Assembly: GCA_902599315.1 (NCBI GenBank)
Contig: CACKEY010000004.1
Span: 62,001 to 126,000 of the forward strand
Length of the DNA stretch: 64,000 nucleotides
Direction of reading: 5' to 3'
Source of the DNA: an uncultured SAR86 cluster bacterium
GTDB lineage: Bacteria > Pseudomonadota > Gammaproteobacteria > Magnimaribacterales > D2472
The notes under the pieces were generated by a model. That model made no database searches. It was not told the origin of the DNA and was given only the letters and a program-made list of their open reading frames with translations. Made by a program: the position numbers and the translations under genes. Below, piece by piece: positions 32,100 through 42,120 of the stretch (positions within the stretch are counted from its first letter, which is position 1; every line of letters starts with the position of its first letter).

Positions 32100-32144
32100 G
32101 AATTTTCCACTCTATACTCATTCAAAGTATAATCAATATACCTA

Positions 32145-32483
32145 ATGAAGCAATTAACTAAACTATACATAATATCTTTTTTATCTTTTGGGTTGCTTGG
32201 TTGCTCATCTTTATCTCCATATAAAGTGCCTATTTTACAAGGCAATATAATTGAAGAAAAAGATGTCGAACAGCTTTCTGAAGGTCTAACAAAAGATCAA
32301 GTTCAATACCTTCTCGGTACACCAATGCTCAATAGTCCATTACATCCCGATAGATGGGATTATATCTATTCCGTAACAATTGGCGATCAATTAATTGGAG
32401 AGAAGAAGCTTTCTTTAATCTTTGATGACAATCAAAAATTAAACACATGGACTCTACAAGAGAGTACTTTAAATAAAAATTAA
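32145..32483 (+). CDS. bamE: outer membrane assembly lipoprotein BamE
   Basis: Lipobox LLGCSS, LTKDQVQYLLGTPMLNSPLHPDRWDYIY; divergent from fur. Confidence 0.93.
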   Translation: MKQLTKLYIISFLSFGLLGCSSLSPYKVPILQGNIIEEKDVEQLSEGLTKDQVQYLLGTPMLNSPLHPDRWDYIYSVTIGDQLIGEKKLSLIFDDNQKLNTWTLQESTLNKN

Positions 32484-32518
32484 TTTTTGAGCGTCCTTTG
32501 CTCATAAAACAGAAAAAA

Positions 32519-32953
32519 TTATTGGCTTTGCTCTGTAAGCTGTTTTTCAAATGCTTGCATAAATTTTGTTCCAATTTTTTCTATCAAGCTTTGTTTTGCA
32601 AAAATCTTAAGAAAAAATGGCAGTTGAAATTTGGTCAAAAATTTAACCTTTGTATTTTTTGAATCTATTGATTCAAGGCTCCATATTGCTGAGAAGTCTT
32701 TGAATGGCCCTTTTAATTGTGAAATACATACGTCAAAACCATTTGTTTTATTGATGGATTCAAATGAGTAAGTGTTATTCATTAATGAAAAGACTAATCT
32801 CCCCTTTACCAAATCATCTTCAGAGGATGGCATCCTAGTTGATTCAATACATCCAGGTAAAAATTCTTTGTAGGCTTCAAAGTTATTAATAAGATTAAGA
32901 ATTTCTTCGGGAGAGGCTTGAAATATTTCAGATCCCTCAAAGCTGCTCGACAT
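32519..32953 (-). CDS. ratA: RatA/Coq10-like START-domain protein
   Basis: SPEEILNLINNFEAYKEFLPGC; divergent position to bamE/smpB as in gammaproteobacteria. Confidence 0.85.
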   Translation of the reverse strand: MSSSFEGSEIFQASPEEILNLINNFEAYKEFLPGCIESTRMPSSEDDLVKGRLVFSLMNNTYSFESINKTNGFDVCISQLKGPFKDFSAIWSLESIDSKNTKVKFLTKFQLPFFLKIFAKQSLIEKIGTKFMQAFEKQLTEQSQ

Positions 32954-32955
32954 AT

Positions 32956-34314
32956 TTAACCAAGTAATTGATAAATAAAAACTGATGCAACAAGCACAGG
33001 AGAAATAAATTTAATAAAAAATCTCCAAATTTTAAAAATATTCACATTGGCTGCAGAGAGCTCCTGCATGGCAAGCTGAGGTTTAAAAAACCATCCTGCA
33101 AAAATTGCTACAAGCATGCCACCTAACGGCATCAATATATTGAAAGTTAAATAGATAATTGAGTCCATGAAATTCCTTTTTCCAAGAAAATATTCATTCT
33201 CCCAGGTATTCATGCTAAGAATGCTTCCTATACCAACAAACCAAATGATGAGTCCAAGAATTATTGCAGCAGCAGATCTTGAAACAATATTATTCTCTTC
33301 AAAATATGCAACACTTGGTTCGAGCAAAGAAATTGCGCTACTCAAAGCTGCAATGGATAACAACATAAAAAATGCTGGACCAATAATATTTCCTAAAGGC
33401 ATCTCAATAAAGATTGTTAATAGGCTCTTAAATACTAAGCCTGTTCCTTGTTGAGGTTCCATGCCATAAGCGAAGATCATTGGAAAAATAGCAAGTCCAG
33501 CTAATATCGCAATCAGGGTATCCAAACCAGCAACGGTAAGGGATGTTTTAAAAATATCTTCTGACTTTCGCATATAAGATCCATAACACATGATGGAACC
33601 CATGCCTAAACTGAGGCTAAAGAATGCTTGACCCATAGCGCTTAAAAAAGTTTCAGGGTTAACCTTAGAAAAATCTGGAGTAAACAGATAGGCTAAACCT
33701 GCATTAAAATCTCCATTTATCACCGCATTGATAAGCATCACTATCATTAAAATGAACAACATGGGCATTAAAAGGCGAACCATTCTCTCGATACCTGCTA
33801 TAACGCCTGATGCGATTATGGCAATGTTCATTCCTATGAAAATTGAGTGCCAGAAAAATAATGTCGATGGAGACCCCGTTACTTGTGCATATTGCTCAAA
33901 AGATGAAATATCTGTATCTGGCATAGCTGCGATTCCAATATAGTTAATACAAATTCCAGCAAGAACGCTATAAAAAGATAAAATTAAAACCCCAGAAAAT
34001 AATCCAGTCCACCCTACTGACTGCCAGTAACCAGTTTTACCAGAATCAATTGCAGCTTTTTTCATGGCACTTACAGGACTGTGTTGAGAATATCGTCCAA
34101 TCATTATTTCAGCCATCATTATAGGAAGGCCAACAACCAAAATGCAGCCTAAATATATCAAAACAAAGGCACTACCTCCGGCCTCTCCTACTTTGTAAGA
34201 AAAACCCCATATATTCCCTAAACCCACTGCAGATCCAGCAGCTGCTAATACAAAAGTCCACTTTCCAACCCAAGTAACTGACTCAGAAATATTCTTTGAA
34301 GAGCTAATATTCAT
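32956..34314 (-). CDS. neurotransmitter:sodium symporter (NSS/SNF) family transporter
   Basis: LAAAGSAVGLGNIWGFSYKVGEAGGSAFVLIYL, multi-TM. Confidence 0.93.
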   Translation of the reverse strand: MNISSSKNISESVTWVGKWTFVLAAAGSAVGLGNIWGFSYKVGEAGGSAFVLIYLGCILVVGLPIMMAEIMIGRYSQHSPVSAMKKAAIDSGKTGYWQSVGWTGLFSGVLILSFYSVLAGICINYIGIAAMPDTDISSFEQYAQVTGSPSTLFFWHSIFIGMNIAIIASGVIAGIERMVRLLMPMLFILMIVMLINAVINGDFNAGLAYLFTPDFSKVNPETFLSAMGQAFFSLSLGMGSIMCYGSYMRKSEDIFKTSLTVAGLDTLIAILAGLAIFPMIFAYGMEPQQGTGLVFKSLLTIFIEMPLGNIIGPAFFMLLSIAALSSAISLLEPSVAYFEENNIVSRSAAAIILGLIIWFVGIGSILSMNTWENEYFLGKRNFMDSIIYLTFNILMPLGGMLVAIFAGWFFKPQLAMQELSAANVNIFKIWRFFIKFISPVLVASVFIYQLLG

Positions 34315-34317
34315 ATT

Positions 34318-34776
34318 TTATGTGTATGGATTATTTAAAAACGCGATTGAAGTTATACAACATATTGTAACTAAGTTTGTAATTAAATTTCGTGCATTTG
34401 CATATTTAATATTACGTTGAAAATAATCACTGTTTTGTCTTTCAAATCTTAAAAAAGCATGAAGTGAAATAATTAGCAATACAAGACTTGAAGTAAGGTT
34501 TACAAATGAAGTTAATGCTACTCCGAGACCTAAGATAGAAAAACCAATTGCAATCCAAAGATTTTTTGTCGAAGCATGCTCATTTTTCCAGCCCCAAATT
34601 ATGCCGCCCAAAAAAGCAACAATAATGCCTCCATAAATTGCTAAAGCTTGAATGGATTTTACGGCTAAATTAGGATTAAAAATCCACGGAATTAAAGCAA
34701 AAAAAACAAATAAGCTCAAACCCCAGTATATAAGTGTTACTTTAGTATCCTGCATATACAACCTCAAAATTTGCAA
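34318..34776 (-). CDS. DUF3429-like membrane protein
   Basis: Four to five hydrophobic segments, SIQALAIYGGIIVAFLGGIIWG. Confidence 0.65.
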   Translation of the reverse strand: MQILRLYMQDTKVTLIYWGLSLFVFFALIPWIFNPNLAVKSIQALAIYGGIIVAFLGGIIWGWKNEHASTKNLWIAIGFSILGLGVALTSFVNLTSSLVLLIISLHAFLRFERQNSDYFQRNIKYANARNLITNLVTICCITSIAFLNNPYT

Positions 34777-34811
34777 ATAGTTTTAACAGATTCATAATTA
34801 TGGTGATCATT

Positions 34812-35276
34812 ATGAATGTTAAGAATAATAATATCATCGTAAAGAATAAAAATGCTTCAAGAAATTACCACTTGAGTGATAAATATCAAGCTGGATTAGT
34901 GCTTGAGGGATGGGAGGTAAAAGGCTTAAGAAATGGAAAAGTGGATGTCAAAGACTCATATGTTACCTTAAGAAATAAAGAGGCATGGATTATTGGTTTG
35001 AAAATTGATGCTCCAGCATCATTAAAAAATGAAAATATTGACCCCATCAGATCAAGAAAATTACTTTTAAATAAAAAAGAAATTAATAGAATACTTGATG
35101 CAATCAGCCAGCAGGGCCTTACATGTGTTTTGACTTCTCTTTATTGGAAAGAAAATAAAATTAAATGTGATATTGCTATCGGAAAAGGTAAAAAAACCTA
35201 CGATCAAAGGGAAGATGTCAAGCGGAGAGATTGGAATCGTGAAAAACAAAGAATTTTGAAAAATTCAAATCGTTAG
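34812..35276 (+). CDS. smpB: SsrA-binding protein
   Basis: NKNASRNYHLSDKYQAGLVLEGWEVKGLRNGKVDVKDSYV; directly upstream of ssrA; start 34812 or 34800. Confidence 0.96.
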   Translation: MNVKNNNIIVKNKNASRNYHLSDKYQAGLVLEGWEVKGLRNGKVDVKDSYVTLRNKEAWIIGLKIDAPASLKNENIDPIRSRKLLLNKKEINRILDAISQQGLTCVLTSLYWKENKIKCDIAIGKGKKTYDQREDVKRRDWNREKQRILKNSNR

Positions 35277-35305
35277 TCGTTTTAATATATAATCACTCAC
35301 CCCAT

Positions 35306-35655
35306 GGGGGCGAATTGGGTTCGACGTTTTTATTGGATTCCAAAGCGCATGCCAAGATTGTGGTAACTCTTGTAAAACATACTACAAAAAAATTAGTTGC
35401 AGAAAACGACAACTACGCTTTAGCTGCTTAATTAGCTAACCAATGCAAAAATTGTCTATGGTTTGAAGCATTGGCAAATTACATAGACTAGTTTTATTGT
35501 GGAGTCTTAACGCAGTAAAATCAAAACTAATCTAGACTAGCCTTCGATATCCTGCTCTTCGGGTCATCAAGGTAAAACAAAAAGAATGAGCTAAGCATGT
35601 AGAAGTTAGGCTGAAGGACTAACGGACGCGGGTTCAATTCCCGCCGCCTCCACCA
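35306..35655 (+). ncRNA. ssrA: transfer-messenger RNA
   Basis: 5' GGGGGCGAATTGGGTTCGAC pairs with 3' CGCCTCCACCA; tag ORF GCAGAAAACGACAACTACGCTTTAGCTGCTTAA = AENDNYALAA*; GGACGCGGGTTCAATTCCCGCC T arm. Confidence 0.97.
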
Positions 35656-35762
35656 TTCATGAAGTTTTAAGTATTTTTAGATTTTCCAAAAAAAAATGAA
35701 ATTACTGACTGCTTTACTTATATTAAATTCATCATTAAACTAGCGCCTCAAACTTGATATAT

Positions 35763-36026
35763 ATGGCAAATAGTAAACAAGCAATCAAAAGAGCTCGTCA
35801 GAATGCAGATAGGTACAAACTAAAGCATTCTCAAAGATCTCAAGCTAGAACAGCGGTAAAAGCAGTTAGAAATGCAATAGCTGAAAATAATAAAGAATCA
35901 GCATCTACTCTTTTGCAAACTGCACAAAAGGTATTAGATTCTGCTGCCTCTAAAAAAGTGATTCATAAAAATGCTGCCGCTAGAACAAAAAGCCGTTTGG
36001 TCAAAGCTGTTAAAGCAATCAGTTAA
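35763..36026 (+). CDS. rpsT: 30S ribosomal protein S20
   Basis: MANSKQAIKRARQNADRYKLKHSQRSQ; start at 35763 preferred over 35754. Confidence 0.96.
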   Translation: MANSKQAIKRARQNADRYKLKHSQRSQARTAVKAVRNAIAENNKESASTLLQTAQKVLDSAASKKVIHKNAAARTKSRLVKAVKAIS

Positions 36027-36028
36027 TT

Positions 36029-37042
36029 CTAGATTTCAGACAAGTCGTTCGCGATCATTCCAAGCAATTTGTTTGTGTTGTCACCAGTAAAACCCGAAAT
36101 AATTTCAATCCCCTCATATTTTTGGTTAAGAGATGACAATTTTTTTCTTATTAGTTCAATGAAGCTTGACTGCATCTTCTTAGTAATCGTATCTTTTTTA
36201 TTAATAGCAATCCATATACTTTTGTCGAGCAAACTTGGATCAAATATTTTTAGCTCCTTTAATAGAATATTAAGCTGATCTTCAATTGAGCTTTCAATAT
36301 TTTGAGGGTCTAGCAAAAGAAGTAAATGACCAGTTCTGGAAATATGTTTTAGAAAGTTTAGACCTAAACCAGCTCCTTGTGATGCTCCCTCAATCAAACC
36401 TGGAATATCAGCAATAATAAATGAAGTTTCAAAGATTTGAACTGTTCCTAAGTTTGGGCGTAATGTTGTAAATGGATAGTCTCCAATCTTAGGGCGAGCG
36501 GCTGATATTTTATTTAAGAAAGTAGATTTTCCAGCATTTGGAAATCCAACCAACCCAACATCAGCGAGAGAGCGTAATTCTAATCTAATAGAAATTTCAT
36601 CGCCAGGCCAACCTGAAGTATGACGCCTTGGAGACTGATTGGTACTAGATTTAAATCTAAAATTTCCCACTCCTCCCTCTCCGCCTTTAGCAACAAGATA
36701 ATTAATTTCTTCTTCACAGCAGTCATAAATAATTTTGTTTGAAAGAGAATCAAAGATTACGGTGCCTTTTGGTACTTTTACAACGAGATTTTTTGCATCT
36801 TGACCTGTTCTTTTTTTACCTGCGCCAGCACCCCCATTATCTGCAATTAAATACTTTATATTACGGAAATTTACCAAGGTATTGAGGTTAGGATCTACTT
36901 TAAAAATTATATCTCCTCCTTTGCCGCCATCGCCCCCATCAGGCCCGCCTCGAGGAATAAATTTTTCTCTTCTAAAACTTGTACAGCCTGCACCACCGTT
37001 TCCAGCTCTTGCTTCTAACAGAGCTTCATCGATGAAATTCAT
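36029..37042 (-). CDS. obgE: GTPase Obg/CgtA
   Basis: MNFIDEALLEARAGNGGAGCTSFRREKFIPRGGPDGGDGGKGG, GFPNAGKSTFLN. Confidence 0.98.
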   Translation of the reverse strand: MNFIDEALLEARAGNGGAGCTSFRREKFIPRGGPDGGDGGKGGDIIFKVDPNLNTLVNFRNIKYLIADNGGAGAGKKRTGQDAKNLVVKVPKGTVIFDSLSNKIIYDCCEEEINYLVAKGGEGGVGNFRFKSSTNQSPRRHTSGWPGDEISIRLELRSLADVGLVGFPNAGKSTFLNKISAARPKIGDYPFTTLRPNLGTVQIFETSFIIADIPGLIEGASQGAGLGLNFLKHISRTGHLLLLLDPQNIESSIEDQLNILLKELKIFDPSLLDKSIWIAINKKDTITKKMQSSFIELIRKKLSSLNQKYEGIEIISGFTGDNTNKLLGMIANDLSEI

Positions 37043-37045
37043 GAT

Positions 37046-37303
37046 TTATTGTGAGATGACGTTGACTGTCTTTTTTTGCTTGATTCCCTTATAGGTAAAC
37101 TGCACCTGTCCATCTGAAGTAGCAAATAAAGTATGGTCTCTTCCCATACCAACATTTTTCCCAGGATGAGTATTTGTTCCGCGTTGACGAATTATGATTT
37201 CGCCAGATTTTACAGTTTGTCCACCAAAGCGTTTTATACCAAGTCTCTTAGAGTTGGAATCTCTACCGTTTTTACTAGAACCACCTGCTTTCTTATGAGC
37301 CAT
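37046..37303 (-). CDS. rpmA: 50S ribosomal protein L27
   Basis: [29 protein letters not shown]. Confidence 0.98.
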   Translation of the reverse strand: MAHKKAGGSSKNGRDSNSKRLGIKRFGGQTVKSGEIIIRQRGTNTHPGKNVGMGRDHTLFATSDGQVQFTYKGIKQKKTVNVISQ

Positions 37304-37305
37304 TT

Positions 37306-37623
37306 CTACTTACCTACTTTAATTTCTTTTATCTTTATTTGAGAATATTTTTGTCTATGGCCTATTTTTCTCATGCTATGCTTTCTTCTTCGGAATCTAA
37401 GTATAGTAACCTTTTCGCCTTTTACTTCTTCAACTATCTCAGCAACAACTTTAGCATTTTCTATGTAAGGTTGCCCAATCTGAACATCATTACCGTCAAC
37501 ATAGAGCATTACATTTTCAAAAGCATAATCAGCCCCTGATTTTTCATGCAAAAGATCAACTTCTAGAACTTGACCTAACTCAACTTTGTGTTGTTTTCCA
37601 CCTGCTTCTATTACTGCGTACAT
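37306..37623 (-). CDS. rplU: 50S ribosomal protein L21
   Basis: [23 protein letters not shown]; start 37623 preferred over 37644. Confidence 0.97.
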   Translation of the reverse strand: MYAVIEAGGKQHKVELGQVLEVDLLHEKSGADYAFENVMLYVDGNDVQIGQPYIENAKVVAEIVEEVKGEKVTILRFRRRKHSMRKIGHRQKYSQIKIKEIKVGK

Positions 37624-37709
37624 AGTTATCTCTAAAGGTGGCAAAATATACGCTTTCTAGAGGAAATTATCAATACTTATGTATAATTTTAGGCTTCTAA
37701 CTATTGAAG

Positions 37710-38678
37710 ATGAACTATCTAAAACCAACAACAAAAAATGAGCTCAATAGAGTTCAAACTGCATTAAAAAAAGAACTTGCTAGCGAAAAAATAATTCAAG
37801 ATATTTATGAATACATTTTTAATACAGAAGGTAAAAAAACAAGAGCTCTATTAAGTTTGTTATCTTCAAAATCTTCAAAAATAAAGCCTAGTGAAAGAAT
37901 CGATTTAGCTAGCATTATTGAGCTTTTACATACTGCAACATTAGTTCATGATGATGTTGTTGACGGATCAGAGGTCAGACGAGGCAGTAAGTCAGTAAAT
38001 CAAGTATGGACAAATTCATATAGTGTATTAATCGGTGATTTTATCTATTCAAAAGCATTTATATTGATGGTAAAGCTAGGCATTCCATCTATCTTAGACG
38101 AATTAGCTAAAGCCACTAATGACATAGCTAGGGGAGAAATTATTCAATTAGAGCTATCTGAAAAAAAAGAATCCATTAAGCTCAATGAATTATTGAAAGT
38201 TAGCTATCTTAAAACAGGTAGGCTTTTTGAGGCGTCTGCAAAAACTGGAGCAATGCTTGCAGAAAAATCATCAGAAGAAGTTAAAAGCTTTGGATTATTA
38301 GGAAGGTCTTTAGGTACTGCTTTCCAAATACAGGACGATATTTTAGACTATGCAGCGCTTAAATTTGACACAGGCAAGCCTGCTTTCAAAGACTTTAAAG
38401 AAGGAAAAATTACTTTTCCATTATATTTTGCTATACAAAATGCTAACTCAAAGGAAAGAAAATTTCTATTAGGGAAATTGGGTGCAAAAAAGATAACAAA
38501 CAAAGATCAAAATAAAATCTATCAGTTAATACATAATGATGGAACACAAAAAGAAATAAATGCATTACTAGAAAAATATTCAAAAGAGACACTTAAGCAT
38601 TTAAATAAGTTGAAACATCATGCCTGTTACAATGAGATGTTAAACTTAATTACCTTTTCAAAAGTAAGGAAAAAATGA
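37710..38678 (+). CDS. ispB: polyprenyl (octaprenyl) diphosphate synthase
   Basis: LLHTATLVHDDVVDGSEVRRG, FQIQDDILDY; divergent from rplU. Confidence 0.93.
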   Translation: MNYLKPTTKNELNRVQTALKKELASEKIIQDIYEYIFNTEGKKTRALLSLLSSKSSKIKPSERIDLASIIELLHTATLVHDDVVDGSEVRRGSKSVNQVWTNSYSVLIGDFIYSKAFILMVKLGIPSILDELAKATNDIARGEIIQLELSEKKESIKLNELLKVSYLKTGRLFEASAKTGAMLAEKSSEEVKSFGLLGRSLGTAFQIQDDILDYAALKFDTGKPAFKDFKEGKITFPLYFAIQNANSKERKFLLGKLGAKKITNKDQNKIYQLIHNDGTQKEINALLEKYSKETLKHLNKLKHHACYNEMLNLITFSKVRKK

Positions 38679-39196
38679 CATTTATACCAGCTTCAAGTTA
38701 TACAAAAGAAGATTTGATTAATTGTGGAAACGGAGATTTATTCGGGCCAAGTAATGGTCGGCTCCCAGCCGATGAAATGTTAATGTTTGATTCAATTGAT
38801 CAGATTGATCAAACCTCGGGAAGATACTCAAAGGGTAAAATAATTGCACATCTAAACATTCAAGAAAGCCTTTGGTTTTTTAAGGTTCATTTCAAATCTG
38901 ATCCTGTCATGCCTGGATGCCTTGGTTTAGATGCAATGTGGCAATTATTAGGATTTTATCTTTGTTGGCTAGAGTTACCGGGATATGGGAGAGCATTGGG
39001 CTCAGATAAAGTGAAATTTTTTGGTCAGGTTACTCCAAATGCTAAGCTTGTTAGGTATGAAATTGATATTAAGCGAGTTATAAATAGAGGAGCAGTTGTA
39101 GGATTTGCGGATGGAAATATGTTTGTCGACGATAGACATGTATATTCAGCAGATGGTTTAAGAGTGGGTTTATTTAAGGATACCAGCGAATTTTAA
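38675..39196 (+). CDS. fabA: 3-hydroxydecanoyl-ACP dehydratase/isomerase
   Basis: RLPADEMLMFDSI, WFFKVHFKSDPVMPGCLGLDAMWQLLGF. Confidence 0.96.
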   Translation: MTFIPASSYTKEDLINCGNGDLFGPSNGRLPADEMLMFDSIDQIDQTSGRYSKGKIIAHLNIQESLWFFKVHFKSDPVMPGCLGLDAMWQLLGFYLCWLELPGYGRALGSDKVKFFGQVTPNAKLVRYEIDIKRVINRGAVVGFADGNMFVDDRHVYSADGLRVGLFKDTSEF

Positions 39197-40404
39197 TGAA
39201 AAATGTAGTTATTACCGGCATGGGCATAGTCTCATGTATTGGTAAGGATCTTCAAGAAGTATTAAAGAGCCTAAAGGTTGGAAAATCTGGTATTACTAAG
39301 AATACCAAATATGAAGAAATGGGTTTTAGGAGTCATATTTCAGGTTCCATAAATATCAATTTAGCTGAATTAATTGATCGAAAAACTCTTCGTTTTATGA
39401 GTGAGGCCTCTGGCTTTGGCTATATAGCTGCCAAAGAGGCTATTAGAAATGCATCAATTAACTTAAGCGAAATAGATTCCTCTAGAATTGGTATAGTGGC
39501 TGGATCTGGAGGAGCATCCTCAGCTGCTCAAATAGATGCATCAGACATAGCAAGAGAAAGAGGGCCAAAAAGAATTGGACCGTATGCTGTTACAAAAACT
39601 ATGGGTAGTACTGTCTCAGCAATTTTGGGAACAACTCTTGGACTTCAAGGAGTAAATTATTCTATTTCATCTGCATGCTCAACTAGTGCTCATTGCATTG
39701 GACATGCAGCAGAACTTATTCAATTAGGTAAACAAGATATCATCATTGCAGGTGGGGCAGAACAAGAACATTGGACTTCATCATCTATGTTTGATGCTAT
39801 GGGAGCACTTTCATCACAATATAATGATGAGCCCGAAAAAGCATCTAGACCCTTTGATACTGGTAGAGATGGTTTTGTAATAGCCGGAGGTTCTGGCATG
39901 CTCATTTTAGAAGAAGAAGAGCATGCAATTAAGAGGAATGCTCAGATAATAGCAAGATTAAAAGGGTATTCTGCAAACTCTGATGGATATGATATGGTTT
40001 CTCCTTCAGGCGAGGGAGCAAAAAGATGTATGAGTCAGGCCATTAATGAATATGGTTCTGATGTTGATTATATTAATGCTCATGGCACTAGTACTCCTGT
40101 TGGGGATTTAGCTGAACTTAATGCAATAAAAGAAGTGTTTGGGAAAAGTGCACCAGTGATTGGATCAACAAAATCAATGACAGGTCACTCCTTAGGTGCA
40201 ACTGGAGCACAGGAGGCAATTTACTCTATTCTCATGATGCAAAATGATTTTATTGCTCCATCGATTAATATAAGTACTTTGGTTGAAGAAGCTGAGGGGC
40301 TGAATATATCTCAATTAATGATGGAGCAAAAACTAAATGCTGTTATGAGTAATTCATTTGGTTTTGGTGGAACCAATGCAAGTTTAATTTTTAGTAAATT
40401 TTAA
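39196..40404 (+). CDS. fabB: 3-oxoacyl-ACP synthase I
   Basis: [49 protein letters not shown]; next to fabA. Confidence 0.96.
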   Translation: MKNVVITGMGIVSCIGKDLQEVLKSLKVGKSGITKNTKYEEMGFRSHISGSININLAELIDRKTLRFMSEASGFGYIAAKEAIRNASINLSEIDSSRIGIVAGSGGASSAAQIDASDIARERGPKRIGPYAVTKTMGSTVSAILGTTLGLQGVNYSISSACSTSAHCIGHAAELIQLGKQDIIIAGGAEQEHWTSSSMFDAMGALSSQYNDEPEKASRPFDTGRDGFVIAGGSGMLILEEEEHAIKRNAQIIARLKGYSANSDGYDMVSPSGEGAKRCMSQAINEYGSDVDYINAHGTSTPVGDLAELNAIKEVFGKSAPVIGSTKSMTGHSLGATGAQEAIYSILMMQNDFIAPSINISTLVEEAEGLNISQLMMEQKLNAVMSNSFGFGGTNASLIFSKF

Positions 40405-40751
40405 GCTAATCGAGACCCATTAATCGCTTCTTTATGTGGAGTAGCCAAAATAATACTTCCATCTGGCTGGGTAAAACCCGTTACAAGACACTCGGACATA
40501 AATGGTCCTATCTGCTTTCTAGGAAAATTAATAACAGCAGCAACTTGAATGCCTATCAAATTATGGGGGTCATAATGATCAGTAATTTGTGCAGATGATT
40601 TTTTAATGCCTATTTCATCTCCAAAATCTATTGTCATCTTTATTGCAGGCTTGATTGCTTCTTTAAAATTCTCAGCTGATATTATGGTTCCGACACGAAT
40701 ATCCACTTTCTCAAATTCCTTCCAGGTTAAGTCATTCATTTCATTTCTCAT
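40401..40751 (-). CDS. csaA: CsaA-like tRNA-binding domain protein
   Basis: [57 protein letters not shown]. Confidence 0.88.
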   Translation of the reverse strand: MRNEMNDLTWKEFEKVDIRVGTIISAENFKEAIKPAIKMTIDFGDEIGIKKSSAQITDHYDPHNLIGIQVAAVINFPRKQIGPFMSECLVTGFTQPDGSIILATPHKEAINGSRLA

Positions 40752-41609
40752 TTAATCTATATCTTCCCACCATGGAAAAAAATCTGGCATGTCAGAAGAT
40801 ATAAGGTTTTTGAATCTTGCTGGCCGCTTCTCTAGAAATGAATTAACGCCCTCTTTTGCGTCATCTGATGCACCTCTTGAGTCAATAGCTTTACTTTCAA
40901 TTACATGAGCCTCATATGGAGCTGCTTGTCCAAAAGATCTCCATAGCATTTGTCTTGTGATAGCTATTGAGACGGGCGCAGATTTCTTTACTAGCTCTTG
41001 TGCAATTTTTTTTGCATCATTTATAAGATTTTCTGGCTTGTGGATACTTGAAATTAACGCTATGTCTAATGCTTCCTTAGAATCTATTATTCTTCCTGAG
41101 AAAGTTAAATCTAAAGCTTTTGAAATTCCTACAATCTTTGGAAGAAACCAACTACTGCAGGCATCTGGGACAATTCCTCGATTGTTAAAAACAAATCCAA
41201 ACCTAGCATCCTCAGAAGCAATACGAATATCTCCAGGTAGTTGCATTGAGGCTCCAATACCTACTGCAGGACCATTACAGGCAAAAATAATTGGCTTTAA
41301 AAATTTATACATTCGCAAGGTTAAGATGCCGCCTGAATCCCTTCTAAAATCATCTTCTTGTACCGCAAAATTGTCAAAAGAAGGATTGAATGTATTTTTA
41401 CCGCTACTTAAATCAGCTCCAGCACAAAAACCACGACCTATTCCAGAAATAATTACAGCATTAAAGGTATCATCTTCTTCTATCAAATCAAAAGCGCAAA
41501 TTAATTCTTCCATCATTAAGAATGTAAAAGCATTTAATTTTTCTGGCCTATTTAAAAGAAGAAGAGCAAGATTTTCATGTCTCTCTAATTTAATTGTGCT
41601 GAAATCCAC
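40752..41609 (-). CDS. enoyl-CoA hydratase/isomerase family protein
   Basis: GRGFCAGADLSSG, ACNGPAVGIGASMQLPGDIRIA. Confidence 0.9.
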   Translation of the reverse strand: MDFSTIKLERHENLALLLLNRPEKLNAFTFLMMEELICAFDLIEEDDTFNAVIISGIGRGFCAGADLSSGKNTFNPSFDNFAVQEDDFRRDSGGILTLRMYKFLKPIIFACNGPAVGIGASMQLPGDIRIASEDARFGFVFNNRGIVPDACSSWFLPKIVGISKALDLTFSGRIIDSKEALDIALISSIHKPENLINDAKKIAQELVKKSAPVSIAITRQMLWRSFGQAAPYEAHVIESKAIDSRGASDDAKEGVNSFLEKRPARFKNLISSDMPDFFPWWEDID

Positions 41610-41615
41610 TATAAT

Positions 41616-42053
41616 TTAGAAAGGTATGTCTTCCTCTGAGATCTGGTTGTCATGCGACTGAGCAGTTTGAGCAGCCGGCTGAGATTGATCAAATTCTCCA
41701 CTATCGCCGGATGATTGTCTCCCACCAAGCATATTCATCTCATTGCCAAGTATTTCTGTGGTGTACTTGTCATTCCCCTCTTTATCTTGCCACTTTCTAG
41801 TCTGCAGTTTTCCCTCGACATAAAGCTGTGAACCCTTATCTAAATACTGCTCTGCAATTTCTGCTAATTTGCCAAAAAATACAACCCTATGCCATTCAGT
41901 TTTTTCTCTTTGCTCTCCACTATCTTTATCTTTCCAGGATTCAGAAGTCGCAATTGAAAGTGTTGCTACTGCTGTATTTGTTTGGGTATATCGTATTTCA
42001 GGTTTTTGACCTAAATTTCCTACCAAAATTACTTTATTTACTCCTCTAGCCAT
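41616..42053 (-). CDS. ssb: single-stranded DNA-binding protein
   Basis: [41 protein letters not shown]-terminal acidic tip EEDIPF. Confidence 0.98.
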   Translation of the reverse strand: MARGVNKVILVGNLGQKPEIRYTQTNTAVATLSIATSESWKDKDSGEQREKTEWHRVVFFGKLAEIAEQYLDKGSQLYVEGKLQTRKWQDKEGNDKYTTEILGNEMNMLGGRQSSGDSGEFDQSQPAAQTAQSHDNQISEEDIPF

Positions 42054-42120
42054 AATTACCTCTTATAATTACATAAGTTTAACTCGAAACAATTCAGCTG
42101 GATTAAAATTCTGTAAATAA

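Noticed and set aside
35656-35762. Possible rho-independent terminator after ssrA
   Set aside because: T- and A-rich stretches are present but no convincing GC hairpin was found.
40957-41619. 220-aa plus-strand ORF antisense to the enoyl-CoA hydratase gene
   Set aside because: Fully antisense to a clear crotonase-family gene, no domain or RBS support; composition is typical of a shadow ORF.
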